Below are positions 58,240 through 64,000 of a stretch of 64,000 nt of DNA, piece after piece. The position numbers and the translations under genes were made by a program. Numbering within the stretch: the first letter of the stretch is position 1; the number at the start of each line of letters is the position of its first letter. The DNA lies in contig OX344757.2 of the NCBI GenBank assembly GCA_947034885.2, positions 22,376,001-22,440,000 on the forward strand, in the 5' to 3' direction. The stretch comes from Thuidium tamariscinum. Taxonomy: Eukaryota > Streptophyta > Bryopsida > Hypnales > Thuidiaceae. Under the pieces are notes generated by a model that was not told the DNA's origin, did no database searches, and saw nothing but the letters and a program-made list of their open reading frames with translations.

Positions 58240-60265
58240 TTGGTTAACTTTGAAGTTTTTGGACAATGTAGAGAACTACCAAGGAATCAACTTGAAATGG
58301 TTTCTTTTTGCCCTCAAATTTTATGTAATGTTTGAAACATGTAGAAAAATTTAGCAAAATTCAAACCTCACAAATTGCGAAAGAATAGGACTTGAAATTA
58401 GAAGATTGCAAATTTAAATGCTTTTTCATGAAATTGCTCCAATATAGCTAATAAAGAGTTTTACTCTCTTTAGAATGTGATTTTGAAAATATAGTTTGTT
58501 TCCTCTTAAACAATTGTATTAAATATATAGAGTAGTGCCTTCAAATGATTTTTTTAGCTTCTAGGCAACTTCCTTAGCCTCAAACAACAATTGGATGTTG
58601 TTGCAAGTGAAAGACTATGCTTATCTTCACAACATAACTTCCAACACATATTTTACAATTTATCAAGTCTTTTGACCCAAAAATCTTTTCTTAAAGTTGG
58701 TTAAAAATTGTCGTTGACTATTTTATTTTTCTTGAGGAAAAAATATTTTTTGCCACTAAGAGGATGCAATATAAAATTTCATCTTGAATGACTTAAAAAA
58801 TTAGTATTTCTAAATTTTTCTTAAAGAATTATCTTACTTTACAATTTGACTTTAGTATAACATTTGAACATTTAGATTGGTTAATAAATCATATTTGAAA
58901 GTTTTGTGCATTTATCAATGTCTCTTATTATTTTTCTCTTTATCTTTAGGTCATAATGATGCAAAGCATATAAAACTTTTTGGATGCTAATCAATAATAA
59001 AATTCAAATACACCTACAAGCATGCACTAAAGAATAAATATTTTCTACTTTAAACATTTAAATCTTACATATGGTAAGAATTTGAGTTTGATACTTTATG
59101 CATGGAGTTGAATTTGATGTTGAGATTAAGAGTCCATAATTTAAGGTTTATTTTTACATTTCTTTTGATTCAAAAATCTTGACTACTTTTCAAGTCTTTA
59201 TTGAATTCAAAATCCAAAAGAATTTTAGGGGGTACTTTAAGTTGGTTGTAATATAGTGGTTAGAATAACATATTATCTTTTTTTTTCAATTATTTGCTTA
59301 TACTAAATGTTGTATAGTATTTAAAAGAAAAAAAGTCACATTAAGGCAAAATTGATGGATTAAGACAACCAATTTAGACTTAATAAGGTGATTCATCATA
59401 TCTTGGCTCCCTCAAAACTATTTATCCAATTTTGAGAAGGTTGAGTGTGGAATGTTGTGGTTGATGTACATGGTTGCTTTCATTGAACTTGTTGAAGAAT
59501 TTATACTTACTCAAAAAGATGGGTAACCTTTCTCTAAAGAAAGAAGGTGGATGGAATAAATAAATAAATTTTGGTATGATATAGATTGCAAAATTACAAT
59601 CTTATAATTTTAGTAAGAATAGAGTAAAATTTAAAAATCTAGTAAGATCAAGAACACATAAACTATAACCAAATATTTTAAAATAATTTTAAAAGTGGAT
59701 TCTCATGCATATTTAGGATTTCAAGAAGTACTACACAAGGGTGTTTGCATAGATTAGCATTGAACATGTTTCATCCAAATTTTCCTTTAGTTCATTGGCT
59801 AAGAGAGGATTCTTCAGGTAGTTAGTTTTCATCGAAGAATCCCCTCACTATCTTATCAACTAAGCAAAAATAATGCCCTTTTTGTCTTCTTCTTGTCTTC
59901 TTTGTAGGGACATTAGTAGAGGGCAATCACCAATGGGGAGATAATTCCAAAAGTAATTAGGTTGATAAGGAGGGCAAAGCTTGATGAAAAATACTTGTTC
60001 ATTTTCAGAATTCTTGACAATAAGGAGATTTGCCAACATAAACATCCATTTAGCAAAAATATGAGATCCATGAATGAAAAACCCGTAAAGCACTCCCGAG
60101 AAGTGCGCCATTCATTTCCCGGGAGGATTGCGGAGCGTAATGCTCAGCTGGCGATGAGTTCTTCCCGTAACCGGGGATTACGTGTTCTTCATCGAACTTG
60201 CACTCTCATCCCGCAATTTCTTCCAATATCTTGTGCTTTACGTCGGACAATGACCGCTTGTCGTT
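58240..60265. other. AT-rich spacer, then GC-richer stretch from about 60080
   Basis: No gene recognised up to 60.06 kb. From about 60080 to 60380 the composition changes sharply to GC-rich; the open frame through it (59962-60390, plus strand) shows no known domain and is explained by the change in composition and the hairpin listed next. Confidence 0.4.
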
Positions 60266-60340
60266 GGGGATTACTGAAATTAAAGTGCCTCCTTGTCGGG
60301 CTCCGCCCTCCTCGTTGGCACTTTAATTTCAGTAATCCCC
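60266..60340. repeat. Perfect 24-bp hairpin with GC-rich loop
   Basis: GGGGATTACTGAAATTAAAG-TGCC (60266-60289) and its exact reverse complement (60317-60340), with a 27-base loop that itself holds CGGGCTCCGCCC. The perfect stem suggests a recent or maintained structure. Confidence 0.95.
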
Positions 60341-60840
60341 TCCTCCTCGGGCATTGCCCTATACATAATCACCAATTAGATGGATTTTAGAAGGGGTTTA
60401 TGGGAAACAGTGTTCCCACAAAATGAGGGGGACATTTCTTGGTTGGGGTTTAACTTACATTTGTAGGACACTCTCTTGCTCAGGATTTGAAATTTCATCT
60501 CCTGATTTCCGCACATACCACCTGTTCAATGCCTTTTCCATACAGACATTCCAGACACCGGCCAAAGAGTTGATGTTGTCATAAACCTCAGTTAGACTCC
60601 GACTGAACAGGCCAGTTCCCCAAATCCCAAAGCAACAACAACAAATTATTATTAAAAAAAGAAAAAGGAAAAATGCGCCACTGCATCACGGAAAGATCTA
60701 GATGCGGAAAGAAAGTACCACTGGGGGCCGACTTCCGTCGCCCTAATACTAAAACCCCCAACGGAACTCACCAGACGCATGGGAACCGTCGGATGCGCCA
60801 TATCAAAGGTCAGGATCTGTTCCTGCCGACAGTTCCTTTC

Positions 60841-63947
<3,107 letters not shown>

Positions 63948-64000
63948 GTACTCCCAATTTACCCACTTTTGCAATTCAACTGTGAGGCAGTTTTGAAACG
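63948..64000 (+). other. Start of the HSP90 3' UTR
   Basis: 53 bases after the TAA; the window ends before a polyadenylation signal. Confidence 0.8.

Overview
The window reads as nuclear DNA of a land plant. Protein genes are split by GT-AG introns, spacers are long and very AT-rich, and the gene set includes a plastid protein (CPP1) and a plant-type SAP30-like protein. The sparse genes, GC-rich exons set in AT-rich repeats, and the sequence character suggest a non-flowering plant such as a bryophyte, lycophyte or fern. The lineage is inference; no marker in the window fixes it.

Genes, left to right: (1) the 3' part of an ARGLU1-type arginine/glutamate-rich protein gene, + strand, 464-2211; (2) a SAP30-like Sin3/HDAC subunit gene, - strand, 6027-10326, seven exons; (3) a FAM185A/DUF4097-type beta-repeat protein gene, - strand, 24450-29497, thirteen exons that join in frame; (4) a candidate lineage-specific terminal exon, 35747-36265 (-), with an in-frame 12-bp repeat; (5) CPP1, a J-like plastid chaperone, 52625-53443 (-), one exon; (6) cytosolic HSP90, 61214-63947 (+), two exons. 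These are independent housekeeping-type genes and nothing suggests a functional cluster.

The rest, about 11-24 kb, 30-52 kb and 54-60 kb, is repeat-derived. Reading element ends shows several DNA-transposon families. The most striking is a set of non-autonomous elements that start CCC(C/T)T, end AGGG and are flanked by TTAA. They range from about 207 to 1127 bp, with one possible 4.76-kb member, and carry the terminal signature of piggyBac-like elements. Others are a TA-flanked MITE with TIR AGGTAGGTACACCCAAAA (three copies), a TTA-flanked PIF/Harbinger-like element, a CACTA element with 3-bp TSD ATG inserted in an older repeat, an element with TIR CATAAGAGGATTT, and several long hairpins.

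Coordinates of exons were worked out by hand from splice phase and reading frame. Family names for repeats rest on terminal motifs and target-site duplications only. No similarity search was possible.
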